Assembly: GCA_003354055.1 (NCBI GenBank)
Contig: PIVQ01000481.1
Span: 1-5,861, forward strand
DNA: 5,861 bases
Direction of reading: 5' to 3'
Origin: Desulfobacteraceae bacterium
Lineage (GTDB): Bacteria; Desulfobacterota; Desulfobacteria; Desulfobacterales; Desulfobacteraceae
The notes under the pieces are model-generated. The model made no database searches. It worked only from the letters and a program-made list of their open reading frames with translations, and had not been told where the DNA came from. The position numbers and the translations under genes were made by a program. Below are positions 1-5,861 of this stretch, piece by piece; position 1 is the first letter of the stretch, and each line of letters opens with the position of its first letter.

Positions 1-48
1 TTGAAGGGACAATTCATGCCCCGGATACCAGAATAAACGACTATCCAT
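1..48 (-). CDS. 5' end of an unidentified protein, cut by the left window edge
   Basis: An open frame begins at an ATG at 48-46 and runs to the window edge without a stop, giving the 16 residues MDSRLFWYPGHELSLQ. The start is supported by a strong Shine-Dalgarno stretch, GGGGAG at 60-55, about six bases upstream of the ATG. It lies on the same strand as the acetyltransferase gene ending at 167, 119 bp downstream of it, and has its own candidate -10 box at 131-126. I do not recognise the family from 16 residues. A competing ATG at 62-60 is in another frame and lacks a ribosome binding site. Seen: start, ribosome binding site and open frame. Inferred: that this is a real gene. Confidence 0.55.
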   Translation of the reverse strand, partial: MDSRLFWYPGHELSLQ

Positions 49-125
49 GATGCGCTCCCCATGGTTCAGATTTTTAGATACCTGCCAAGATATCAGGGAA
101 GCGGGTCTGCAACCAGAGACAGAAT

Positions 126-153
126 ATTATATTTTTGGGCATAACAGATTGAA
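126..153 (-). promoter_or_regulatory. Candidate sigma-70 promoter for the left-edge gene
   Basis: On the minus strand a perfect TATAAT lies at 131-126. A weak -35 candidate, TTCAAT, lies 16 bp upstream at 153-148 and matches the consensus at only three of six positions. Transcription would start near 119, leaving a leader of about 70 nt before the ATG at 48. The region is AT-rich, so a chance TATAAT is possible. The left-edge gene could instead be read through from the FRG-GNAT unit, since no terminator is visible between them. Confidence 0.3.
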
Positions 154-166
154 GCCCTTTCGGAAG

Positions 167-781
167 TCAACTATCAGCATCATCCTTGGCCAAGGCTTTC
201 TCCATGAGCACGGATGCCTCAAAGGGGAATCCGAATATCCGGTTAAAAGGAGCGATCTTTTCCGTTGAGATCTCGGAAAACCCCAGACGTTTATATAACG
301 CTATAGCTCTGGGATTGGTATCAATCACTTCAAGGGCGATCTTTTTCATGCCCTGGGCCCGGGCCCTTTTTTCAAGGACGCAAAACAAACCCGAACCAAC
401 GCCTTTACCTTGAAATGCCCTTGATACAGCCACCCCGTCCACATAAAGCTCTCCTATGTCCGGGGAGTGATACAGGATCCAGAGGCCTGCCAGCCTGAAA
501 AATCCGCCAAGGATGCCGTACCCTCCTATCAATGAAGGGATCCCCGGATTCATCAGACTTTTATTCCCCTCCTGGATGGCCAGAATACCGGCTAATTTCC
601 CCTGGCTAACCGCCACAATGCATTGGGCCGTATCCATGCCCTTGATCAGAACCTGGTGTGCCCGTTTCCCTTTGCCCAGGAGCGGTTCAAATTTGTCTCC
701 AAGCAAATCCAGAATCAGGGACACTGCCTCATCTTTCAGATCATCCGGCAAATGGTTGAGATAAGTTATAGCCACAGGCAT
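167..781 (-). CDS. GNAT-family N-acetyltransferase
   Basis: This 204-residue protein is a cytoplasmic acetyl-CoA-dependent N-acetyltransferase with an unknown acceptor. The acetyl-CoA-binding motif A is clear around residues 111-130: strand ELYVDGVAV, then the pyrophosphate loop Q124-G-K-G127-V-G129, followed by the helix LFCVLEKRARAQG. The motif B region, with N156 and the Y163-x-x-L-G-F ending at F168, is the RimI-like pattern. Residues 80-108 are hydrophobic and glycine-rich, which I recall from a common GNAT subfamily rather than a membrane anchor. The ATG shares one base with the upstream FRG stop (TGATG), and no strong ribosome binding site precedes it, so translation is probably coupled. 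Dedicated toxin acetyltransferases are usually shorter (about 160-175 residues) and paired with a DNA-binding antitoxin, which is absent here. The family is certain; protein, peptide, amine or drug acetylation cannot be distinguished. Confidence 0.92.
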   Translation of the reverse strand: MPVAITYLNHLPDDLKDEAVSLILDLLGDKFEPLLGKGKRAHQVLIKGMDTAQCIVAVSQGKLAGILAIQEGNKSLMNPGIPSLIGGYGILGGFFRLAGLWILYHSPDIGELYVDGVAVSRAFQGKGVGSGLFCVLEKRARAQGMKKIALEVIDTNPRAIALYKRLGFSEISTEKIAPFNRIFGFPFEASVLMEKALAKDDADS

Positions 782-1623
782 CAGGTTTTAGGACTGTATT
801 GGCGCTTAAGCCATGAACTTAAGCCGTCCAGCCCCGGAAAAAGCACCCGTTCCGTGATATTGCACTGGTCCAATTTATCCCGGCATTCCCATTTGAGCCG
901 GGCCGGGATAATGATCCTCCGAAAGAGATCCGGATAGCGGTTGAGCCAGTCATCAACCACCCGTGCTGGGTTGGGCATAACCGAAAACAAGGCATATTGG
1001 TTGACGATCCGCTCATTTATGGATGGGGGTTCGAAAAACAGCAGGAACTCTTCTGGCTCTCCCAGGGCATCAAACTGCGTCAGGGTCTCTACATACCGAT
1101 GGAAGGCCCTGTCTCCGGGACGGCAGTCCTGGTCCTTTTGGCCCATACTGGTAAGCAACTCAACGGTAAAGGCCTGGGCTCCCTCAGAAGCCAGCTGATC
1201 CCTGAGAATCGACGGCAGACGTTCATGGGCTTTCTCATAATTCACACTCCAGATCACCCCGTCCGTGTCAAACCGATCCAGATTGGCCAAGGCAAAGTGA
1301 AGCGCAATATAGGGGGAATAAGTCCAGTCAAGAAGCCGGGTGGGCAACCCATGATGCTGGGCCACCGCCAGCAGGTGCCAGAAGGAATCCGGCTCCCTGT
1401 CCCCGGTTGCCTGGGCATATTTTCTAAAGTTTCTCAGCAGATGCTTTTCAAGCTGCCGATAGGGGCCTCCCAGCCGCATCAATGATGTTTCCAGACGATA
1501 ACTGCAATCGGAAAGCCCCCGAAATACAAAGGGCGACCTGTACCGGCTGATGGCTTGGTTCCAGGATCCGCTGAAAAGTTCTTCCTGAAGCTGACCCCAG
1601 GATTTGATTGTGATATCGGGCAT
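781..1623 (-). CDS. FRG domain-containing protein
   Basis: A 280-residue soluble protein occupied almost entirely by an FRG domain, named for the F34-R35-G36 motif visible here. The second hallmark is QHHGLPTRLLDWT at residues 89-101, followed by SPYIALHFA. A third conserved block, residues 198-213, has N203-E204-R205-I206 then N208-Q209 and F213. The C-terminal LFPGLDGLSSWLK (261-273) is also typical of the family. The biochemical activity of FRG proteins is not settled, and many lie in accessory or defence-related regions. I chose the ATG at 1623 because AGGAGAG sits about seven bases upstream and a sigma-70 promoter lies just before it. The longer frame from TTG at 1689 would start inside the -35 box. 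It is the first gene of a two-gene unit with the acetyltransferase. No signal peptide or membrane segment is seen, and there is no fused effector domain. Confidence 0.9.
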   Translation of the reverse strand: MPDITIKSWGQLQEELFSGSWNQAISRYRSPFVFRGLSDCSYRLETSLMRLGGPYRQLEKHLLRNFRKYAQATGDREPDSFWHLLAVAQHHGLPTRLLDWTYSPYIALHFALANLDRFDTDGVIWSVNYEKAHERLPSILRDQLASEGAQAFTVELLTSMGQKDQDCRPGDRAFHRYVETLTQFDALGEPEEFLLFFEPPSINERIVNQYALFSVMPNPARVVDDWLNRYPDLFRRIIIPARLKWECRDKLDQCNITERVLFPGLDGLSSWLKRQYSPKT

Positions 1624-1627
1624 AGAA

Positions 1628-1635
1628 CGCTCTCC
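1628..1635 (-). promoter_or_regulatory. Ribosome binding site that fixes the FRG start
   Basis: The minus strand reads AGGAGAG followed by seven bases (approximately) and the ATG at 1623-1621. This is a near-ideal Shine-Dalgarno sequence and supports the internal ATG rather than the upstream TTG at 1689. Confidence 0.8.
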
Positions 1636-1659
1636 TGATAAAGATATGGCCTGCGAAAG

Positions 1660-1689
1660 ATTATACCCCGGTACTGACAAAAAAATCAA
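1660..1689 (-). promoter_or_regulatory. Sigma-70-type promoter of the FRG-GNAT unit
   Basis: On the minus strand the -35 box is TTGATT (1689-1684), four of six matches to TTGACA. The -10 box is a perfect TATAAT (1665-1660), and the spacer is 18 bp. Transcription would start near 1653, giving a leader of about 30 nt before the FRG ATG at 1623. This suggests steady housekeeping-sigma expression. I see no clear operator palindrome overlapping it. Confidence 0.65.
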
Positions 1690-1700
1690 CTTTCTACATT
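1674..1700 (+). promoter_or_regulatory. Weak candidate promoter for the TauE/SafE permease
   Basis: On the plus strand CTGACA (1674-1679) is one base from the -35 consensus and TACATT (1695-1700) is a plausible -10, but the spacer is only 15 bp, shorter than usual. If real, it would overlap the opposing FRG promoter, so the two divergent genes could interfere with each other. No better plus-strand candidate is visible in the 111-bp divergent gap. Confidence 0.22.
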
Positions 1701-1734
1701 AAGTTGCACAACTCCAACCATTCAGGTAAAAGAA

Positions 1735-2658
1735 ATGATGGATTATCTATATATAACTTTTCCGACGTCCGGCGTAGAAACATGGGTGTTTGTTCCATTT
1801 GTGGTGGCCTTTGTCCTCTCTTTTTTTACATCCATGGGCGGAATATCCGGTGCATTTATGCTACTGCCCTTTCAGATGAGCGTACTCAACTATACCTCTC
1901 CTTCGGTCAGCGGTACGAATCAATTCTTCAATATTATCGCAATTCCAAGTGGCGTCTGGAAGTATATCAAAGAGAAACGGATGGTCTGGCCTCTGACGTG
2001 GGCAGTGACTATTGGTACACTTCCCGGTGTCTGGATCGGTGCATGGCTGAGGGTAGAATATCTGAGAAATCCGGAAAATTTCAAATTGTTTGTAGGTATT
2101 GTCCTGTCCTATATCGGTATCAAACTCGTCGCTGATTCTGTGAAAAACCGAAAAAAAGGGGCTGCTAAAAGGGAAAATAATTCTTCCGGGCAAAAGTTAG
2201 CGTTTGTTGTGACGGATACCCGTTTTTCCCTAAAGCAGATTGAGTTCAAATTCGATGGAGAGCAATTTTCTTTTTCGGTTCCGGGAGCCCTGCTACTTTG
2301 CTTTATTGTAGGTATTATAGGGGGAATATACGGTATCGGCGGCGGATCAATAATAGCACCGTTTTTTGTCACATTTTTTCAGCTTCCGGTTCATGCAGTC
2401 GCCGGTGCGGCTTTGATGGCAACATTTGTTACCTCGGTGGCGGGTGTTGCCATATATAACGTAATGGCTCTTTTTTATCCCGGAACATCTATTGCACCTG
2501 ATTTTTTTCTCGGAACTATTTTCGGCATTGGCGGTTTTCTGGGTATGTATCTCGGCGCTACATGCCAGAAATATGTACCCGCACATATTATCAAAATCAT
2601 ACTATGTATCTGTATTCTTTTTGTCGCCGTGCAATATATTAAAGATTTTTTATTTTAA
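1735..2658 (+). CDS. TauE/SafE-family membrane permease (putative sulfite/organosulfur exporter)
   Basis: A 307-residue inner-membrane protein of the TauE/SafE (former DUF81) family, some members of which export sulfite, sulfoacetate or related anions. It shows the family's internal duplication: SMGGISGAFMLLPF at residues 33-46 is mirrored by GIYGIGGGSIIAPF at 197-210, each at the start of a bundle of hydrophobic helices. Clear hydrophobic stretches lie near 17-34, 60-77, 87-105, 117-136, 183-204, 208-220, 224-246, 259-280 and 286-303. Residues 137-182 form a charged soluble loop between the halves, with lysine-rich and acidic parts. The ATG at 1735 follows AGG at 1724-1726 with eight bases between; the adjacent ATG at 1738 is an alternative. 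It is divergent from the FRG unit and convergent with the importer operon, so it is probably monocistronic. The substrate is inferred only from family; it is more AT-rich than its neighbours. Confidence 0.88.
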   Translation: MMDYLYITFPTSGVETWVFVPFVVAFVLSFFTSMGGISGAFMLLPFQMSVLNYTSPSVSGTNQFFNIIAIPSGVWKYIKEKRMVWPLTWAVTIGTLPGVWIGAWLRVEYLRNPENFKLFVGIVLSYIGIKLVADSVKNRKKGAAKRENNSSGQKLAFVVTDTRFSLKQIEFKFDGEQFSFSVPGALLLCFIVGIIGGIYGIGGGSIIAPFFVTFFQLPVHAVAGAALMATFVTSVAGVAIYNVMALFYPGTSIAPDFFLGTIFGIGGFLGMYLGATCQKYVPAHIIKIILCICILFVAVQYIKDFLF

Positions 2659-2750
2659 AGGCTTTATTGCTCAGTTGAACTCTGAGACGCCTATCATGGC
2701 ATCTGAAACGCGCCTGCAACGTCAGGATTTAATAATTGATATGATCCACT
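2659..2750. other. Short non-coding gap after the permease, possible IS-end remnant
   Basis: This gap holds no convincing gene. It begins right after the permease stop with GGCTTTATTG at 2660-2669. That differs by one base from the GGCTTTGTTG that starts the terminal repeats of IS903-type elements as I recall them. A small inverted repeat, CTCAG and CTGAG (2670-2674 and 2682-2686), follows with a seven-base loop, too weak and without a T run to be a terminator. No transposase fragment is seen, so a mobile-element origin is only a guess. Confidence 0.2.
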
Positions 2751-2792
2751 AAATAAAAACGCCCCTGAAAACCAATATGTTTTCAGGGGCGT
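2751..2792 (-). terminator. Intrinsic terminator of the ABC importer operon
   Basis: A perfect 14-bp inverted repeat, ACGCCCCTGAAAAC (2759-2772) and its complement (2779-2792), encloses a six-base loop, CAATAT. On the minus strand the stem is followed by TTTTATTT (2758-2751), giving a U-rich tail. It lies 25 bp past the last importer stop codon at 2818. The plus-strand side has no T run, so it is mainly oriented for the importer operon, though such a stable stem may also stop some transcription from the permease gene. Confidence 0.9.
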
Positions 2793-2817
2793 AATCGTCA
2801 TAATAAAATTATAACCT

Positions 2818-3840
2818 CTAATCCATGCTACGTCCTTCTTCAACACCGTGGCAGGCCACAAACCCGCCGCTGGGAAGTTCGAGTAATAGAGGCACTTCCT
2901 GGGTGCACCGGTCATTGGCATAAATGCAACGCCCGTGGAAAACACAGCCTGTAGGCAGGTTTACCGGTGTGGGAACCTCGCCCTTGAGCTTGAGGTGCTT
3001 GGCCTTTTTTTCCCCAACTTTTGGAATGGCGGACAAAAGCGCCCGTGTATATGGGTGACGAGGTTCGTAGAACAGATCATGAGCCGTGGCCAGTTCACAA
3101 AGGGTGCCCAGATAAAGCACAGCCACTCTATTGGATATATGATGCACCACGGATAGATCATGGGTGATGAACAGATAGGTCAGGTTCATCTCTTCTCTCA
3201 GTTCCATCATCAGGTTTAGTATCTGGGCCTGAATGGAGACATCCAGGGCAGAGACAGGCTCATCCGCCACGATAAACTCGGGATCTAAGATCAAGCCTCT
3301 GGCAATGGAGATCCGCTGGCGCTGTCCCCCTGAAAACTCATGGGGATACCGGGTAATCCAGGCCGGGTCGACCCCTACCTTTTGCATGACATCAGCGACC
3401 TTGTCACCGACTTCAGCCCCGCTCATTTTGGGGTTGTGGTACCGCAGGGGTTCTTCCAGGGTCTGACGGACGGTTTTTCTGGGGTTGAGGGAGGCATAGG
3501 GATCCTGGAAAATCATCTGCATTTTTTTCCGATAGGGCATCCACTGCTCATGGTTCAGATTATCAATGCGGTCCCCGTCAAACCGGACTTCTCCTGAGTT
3601 GGGGGGATAAAGCCCCATAATCACCCGGGCCAAAGTGGACTTGCCGCAGCCGCTCTCTCCGACCACGCTTAGGGTTTCTCCCCTGTTTATAAAAAGGGAG
3701 ACGTCATTCACGGCCTTAACCGTGGTTTTTTCAAGTTGAAATTTACCACCCTTGAAGGAGAGCTGATCCAACAGGCCGCCGGAAATATCAAAATGTTTAA
3801 CCACATTTTTCATGGTAACGAGAGGTTTTTCAGTGTTCAT
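2818..3840 (-). CDS. Peptide/nickel-type ABC transporter ATPase, DppF/OppF-like
   Basis: This 340-residue cytoplasmic ATPase powers a Dpp/Opp-type importer as partner of the ATPase encoded just upstream. All nucleotide-binding motifs are intact: Walker A GESGCGKST (61-69), Q-loop Q112, signature FSGGQ (169-173), Walker B with D193 and catalytic E194, and H-loop H227. The C-terminal oligopeptide-transporter extension begins near RHPYTRALLSAIP (261-273) and holds four cysteines, C299, C305, C312 and C330. Residues 19-38 form a glycine- and lysine-containing insert before the first strand region, common in the F-type subunits. The ATG at 3840 has AAGGA at 3851-3847. It is the last gene of the operon, 26 bp after the D-type gene and followed by the intrinsic terminator. 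Substrate (dipeptide, oligopeptide, nickel chelate) cannot be read from an ATPase. Confidence 0.95.
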   Translation of the reverse strand: MNTEKPLVTMKNVVKHFDISGGLLDQLSFKGGKFQLEKTTVKAVNDVSLFINRGETLSVVGESGCGKSTLARVIMGLYPPNSGEVRFDGDRIDNLNHEQWMPYRKKMQMIFQDPYASLNPRKTVRQTLEEPLRYHNPKMSGAEVGDKVADVMQKVGVDPAWITRYPHEFSGGQRQRISIARGLILDPEFIVADEPVSALDVSIQAQILNLMMELREEMNLTYLFITHDLSVVHHISNRVAVLYLGTLCELATAHDLFYEPRHPYTRALLSAIPKVGEKKAKHLKLKGEVPTPVNLPTGCVFHGRCIYANDRCTQEVPLLLELPSGGFVACHGVEEGRSMD

Positions 3841-3866
3841 TTTATATCCTTCGCAGCTTTTGCTGA

Positions 3867-4826
3867 CTATTTCATATGGCAGGCTGCCATGATCCCGTTG
3901 CCCTTGTCCTCAAGTGCAGGTTCCTTTTGGGTACAGATATCCTGACGCAGCTCGCACCGCGGATTGAAGGCACACCCATCGGGGATGTCGGTCAGGGTGG
4001 GCATCATACCCGGAATCTGTTTTAACTCCTCACCCGGTGGAATGGATCCCGGAATAGAAGCGATCAATCCTACGGTATAGGGATGAACCGGATTATGAAC
4101 CACTTCATCAGTCGGGCCGTATTCAATAATTTTTCCGGCATACATGACAGCGATTTTCTCGGTCACCTGGGAGACCACGCCCAAATCATGGGTGATCAGG
4201 ATCAGCCCCATCTGCTCTTTTTCGCAGAGATCCTGGAGCAGGTCCATAATCTCCGCCTGGATAGTCACATCCAGGGCGGTTGTGGGTTCGTCGGCAATTA
4301 TAACGGCCGGATCCACCAGCAGGGAGATGGCGATGATGATTCTCTGGCGCATACCGCCGGATAATTCATGGGGATATTGATTCAGCCGTTCCTCAGGTGA
4401 AGGAATCTGTACTTTCTTTAGCTTTTCCAGAGCAATCTTCCTTGCCGCGGCCTTGGAAACATTCCGATGGGCCCGAACGGTCTCAATCATCTGAAACCCG
4501 ATGGTAAAAACCGGGTTCAGGGTCATCATGGGGTCCTGGAATATCATGGCGATGCGGTTCCCTCTGATTTTCCGCATCTGTGTATCTGAATAGTCTGATA
4601 TTTTCTTACCTTCAAACCAGACACTACCCCTGGAAATAAACCCGGGTTTTGAAATCAGATTAATAATGGAAAAACCGGTAACGGACTTTCCAGCCCCGCT
4701 TTCTCCAACCAACCCCAGGCGTTCGCCCTTGTCCAGGGTAAAACTGGCACCGTCAATTGCTGTTATATCACCAGTCCGTAAGGCAAATTTCACCTCAAGG
4801 TCTTTGACTTCTAAAAGATGAGACAT
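3867..4826 (-). CDS. Peptide/nickel-type ABC transporter ATPase, DppD/OppD-like
   Basis: A 319-residue cytoplasmic ATPase that would pair with the F-type subunit under the membrane channel. Motifs are complete: Walker A GESGAGKS (41-48), Q-loop Q97, signature LSGGM (155-159), Walker B VIIADE with E180, and H-loop H213. The Dpp/Opp C-terminal extension starts near HPYTVGLIASIPGS (248-261) and carries C285, C291, C298 and C316. The ATG at 4826 was chosen over the upstream one at 4868: it has AGGAAG a few bases before it, begins the conserved LLEVKDLEVKF strand, and leaves a 10-bp gap after the upstream permease. The longer version would add 14 poorly conserved residues and overlap that permease by 32 bp. 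The Walker A ending in SV rather than ST is usual for D-type subunits. Confidence 0.95.
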   Translation of the reverse strand: MSHLLEVKDLEVKFALRTGDITAIDGASFTLDKGERLGLVGESGAGKSVTGFSIINLISKPGFISRGSVWFEGKKISDYSDTQMRKIRGNRIAMIFQDPMMTLNPVFTIGFQMIETVRAHRNVSKAAARKIALEKLKKVQIPSPEERLNQYPHELSGGMRQRIIIAISLLVDPAVIIADEPTTALDVTIQAEIMDLLQDLCEKEQMGLILITHDLGVVSQVTEKIAVMYAGKIIEYGPTDEVVHNPVHPYTVGLIASIPGSIPPGEELKQIPGMMPTLTDIPDGCAFNPRCELRQDICTQKEPALEDKGNGIMAACHMK

Positions 4827-4836
4827 CGTAAACTTC

Positions 4837-5757
4837 CTATCCTTTGTAGAGTTTGGGGTTGAGTACATCCCTTAGCCAGTCACCTAAAAGGTTGATGACC
4901 AAAACAAATATCACCAGCCAGATGCCGGGGAAGACCGTAATCCACCAGGAACCGGAGAAAAAGTATTCCTGCCCTGCCCGGATCAGAGATCCTAAGGAGG
5001 GCTTTGTCACAGGCATTCCAAGTCCCAGGAAAGAGAGAGCGGCCTCACTCATGACCGCGTTGGCCACCTGGATAGTGGAGATGACCATTACCGATGTCAG
5101 GGAGTTTGGCAGAATATGGCGGAACATGATGGTCCATTTAGGCAGACCGATGACCCGGGCAGCCTCCACATATTCCTTGTTTTTCTCTCCCATTGCAGAG
5201 GCCCGGATGGTCCTTGCGAACATAGGCCAGTTGGACAGGCCGATAATGATGGTCAGCAATGGAACAGCCAATTGCTCAAACCGCCCAAGTCCGAATACCA
5301 CCTGAAAAATGGCAGACATGAAAATGGCCACCATCAGATAGGGAAAGGAAAATTGGATATCTGCCAGCCGCATTAGAATGGCATCGGTTTTTCCACCCAT
5401 ATAACCGGCTAAAAGCCCCAATACAACACCGATAAATCCCTGAAGCGCCACAGCACCGACACCGATGATGATGGATGTCCTAAGGCCGTAAAGCATGGTG
5501 GACAGCATATCCCTTCCCTGGTTGTCTGTTCCCAGAAGGAATTCATCTGTGCCATCAGCCATCCACACCGGCGGAATTTCGGAATTCATGATGTCGATAT
5601 TGGCGGAATCATAGGGATTCATGGGTGAAATCCACGGTGCCATTAATGCCATGCCAAGGAATAGTACCAGGACAACAAAGGAGGAAATCGCCACCTTGTC
5701 CCGCTTAAAGCTATATAAAAAGTATGATTCTTTGAATTTTTGAAGTTTAGTTTTCAT
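4837..5757 (-). CDS. Peptide/nickel-type ABC transporter permease, DppC/OppC-like
   Basis: A 306-residue inner-membrane permease subunit. The first hydrophobic helix is near residues 23-43, followed by a roughly 50-residue extracytoplasmic stretch ending in the C-subunit signature GTDNQGRD (76-83). Further helices lie near 92-117, 136-157, 163-181, 221-245 and 272-293. The EAA loop that docks on the ATPases is at residues 198-218: EAARVIGLPKW then a conserved ILPN. The C-terminal LGDWLRDVLNPKL is also typical of this subunit. The ATG at 5757 has AGGGA five bases upstream and overlaps the B-type permease stop by four bases (ATGA), so the two channel halves are probably translationally coupled. 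Together with the B subunit it forms the translocation path; the substrate is not determinable here. Confidence 0.95.
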   Translation of the reverse strand: MKTKLQKFKESYFLYSFKRDKVAISSFVVLVLFLGMALMAPWISPMNPYDSANIDIMNSEIPPVWMADGTDEFLLGTDNQGRDMLSTMLYGLRTSIIIGVGAVALQGFIGVVLGLLAGYMGGKTDAILMRLADIQFSFPYLMVAIFMSAIFQVVFGLGRFEQLAVPLLTIIIGLSNWPMFARTIRASAMGEKNKEYVEAARVIGLPKWTIMFRHILPNSLTSVMVISTIQVANAVMSEAALSFLGLGMPVTKPSLGSLIRAGQEYFFSGSWWITVFPGIWLVIFVLVINLLGDWLRDVLNPKLYKG

Positions 5758-5861
5758 TTTGTCCCTGTAATTCTAACGGTGGGATTGATGAAGCCGTAGA
5801 GAATATCCACTACCGTATTAACAAATACAAACAGACTGGCCACCACCACAAGATATGCGAT
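5754..5861 (-). CDS. 3' end of peptide/nickel-type ABC transporter permease, DppB/OppB-like (partial)
   Basis: The minus strand from the right edge reads 35 codons and a TGA at 5756-5754. The residues, including LVVVASLFVFVNTVVDILYG and then FINPTVRI, match the end of B-type permeases: a final hydrophobic helix followed by a V-x-x-D-ILY-x-x-x-NP-x-V-R-I tail. The gene is cut by the window, so its length and start are unknown. Its stop overlaps the start of the C-type permease by ATGA. It is the partner channel subunit of that protein, and a substrate-binding protein gene would be expected further to the right. Confidence 0.9.
   Translation of the reverse strand: MAYLVVVASLFVFVNTVVDILYGFINPTVRITGTK

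Noticed and set aside
134..157. Possible terminator after the acetyltransferase gene (GGGC...GCCC)
   Set aside because: The stem is only four base pairs with a long loop and no U-rich tail, so it does not support termination.
47..268. Plus-strand frame of 73 codons at the left edge
   Set aside because: It overlaps the acetyltransferase C-terminus in antisense and the better-supported minus-strand start at 48, and it lacks a ribosome binding site.
997..1485. Plus-strand frame of 162 codons antisense to the FRG gene
   Set aside because: It is fully antisense to a gene with clear conserved motifs, with no ribosome binding site and no recognisable domain.
167..1623. Classic GNAT toxin-antitoxin pair
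   Set aside because: The partner is a 280-residue FRG protein, not a small DNA-binding antitoxin, and the GNAT at 204 residues is longer than the usual toxin type.
1704..2135. Plus-strand frame of 143 codons overlapping the permease start
   Set aside because: It lies in another frame of the TauE/SafE gene, has no family-like motifs, and its composition is what a shifted membrane-protein frame gives.
2670..2686. CTCAG/CTGAG hairpin as permease terminator
   Set aside because: The stem is five base pairs and is followed by no T run on the plus strand.
4827..4868. Upstream ATG at 4868 as start of the D-type ATPase
   Set aside because: It would overlap the permease gene by 32 bp, while the ATG at 4826 has a good ribosome binding site and begins the conserved region.
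1..5861. CRISPR array, tRNA or rRNA genes, phage genes
   Set aside because: No regularly spaced repeats, cloverleaf-like sequence, rRNA motifs or phage structural genes were seen on either strand.

Overview
The window looks like ordinary chromosomal DNA from a Gram-negative, probably anaerobic bacterium. The TauE/SafE-type permease resembles versions I associate with sulfate-reducing Desulfobacterota (Desulfobacterales). That assignment is family-level recall, not a search result. There are no rRNA or tRNA genes, no CRISPR array and no intact mobile element.

Layout from left to right. (1) At the left edge, on the minus strand, is the first 16 codons of an unidentified gene (48 to 1), with a good ribosome binding site and a candidate promoter. 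(2) At 167-1623, minus strand, is a two-gene unit: an FRG-domain protein followed by a GNAT N-acetyltransferase. Stop and start codons share one base (TGATG). A near-consensus sigma-70 promoter lies at 1660-1689. (3) At 1735-2658, plus strand, a TauE/SafE-family membrane permease is transcribed divergently from the FRG unit. It is visibly more AT-rich than its neighbours. (4) At 2818-5861, minus strand, is the 3' part of a peptide/nickel-type (Dpp/Opp) ABC importer operon, in transcription order permease B (only the last 35 codons), permease C, ATPase D and ATPase F. It ends at a strong intrinsic terminator (2751-2792). The substrate-binding protein and operon promoter would lie beyond the right edge.

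In the importer, the B and C proteins form the membrane channel for peptides or similar small solutes, and the D and F proteins form the ATPase dimer. B and C overlap by ATGA, C and D are 10 bp apart, and D and F are 26 bp apart, as expected for a co-translated complex. Both ATPases carry the same C-terminal four-cysteine pattern. The permease at 1735 probably exports or moves a sulfur oxyanion or organosulfur compound. The FRG-GNAT pair is the least understood part. I found no convincing evidence of a new system, but this pair is the best candidate for follow-up.
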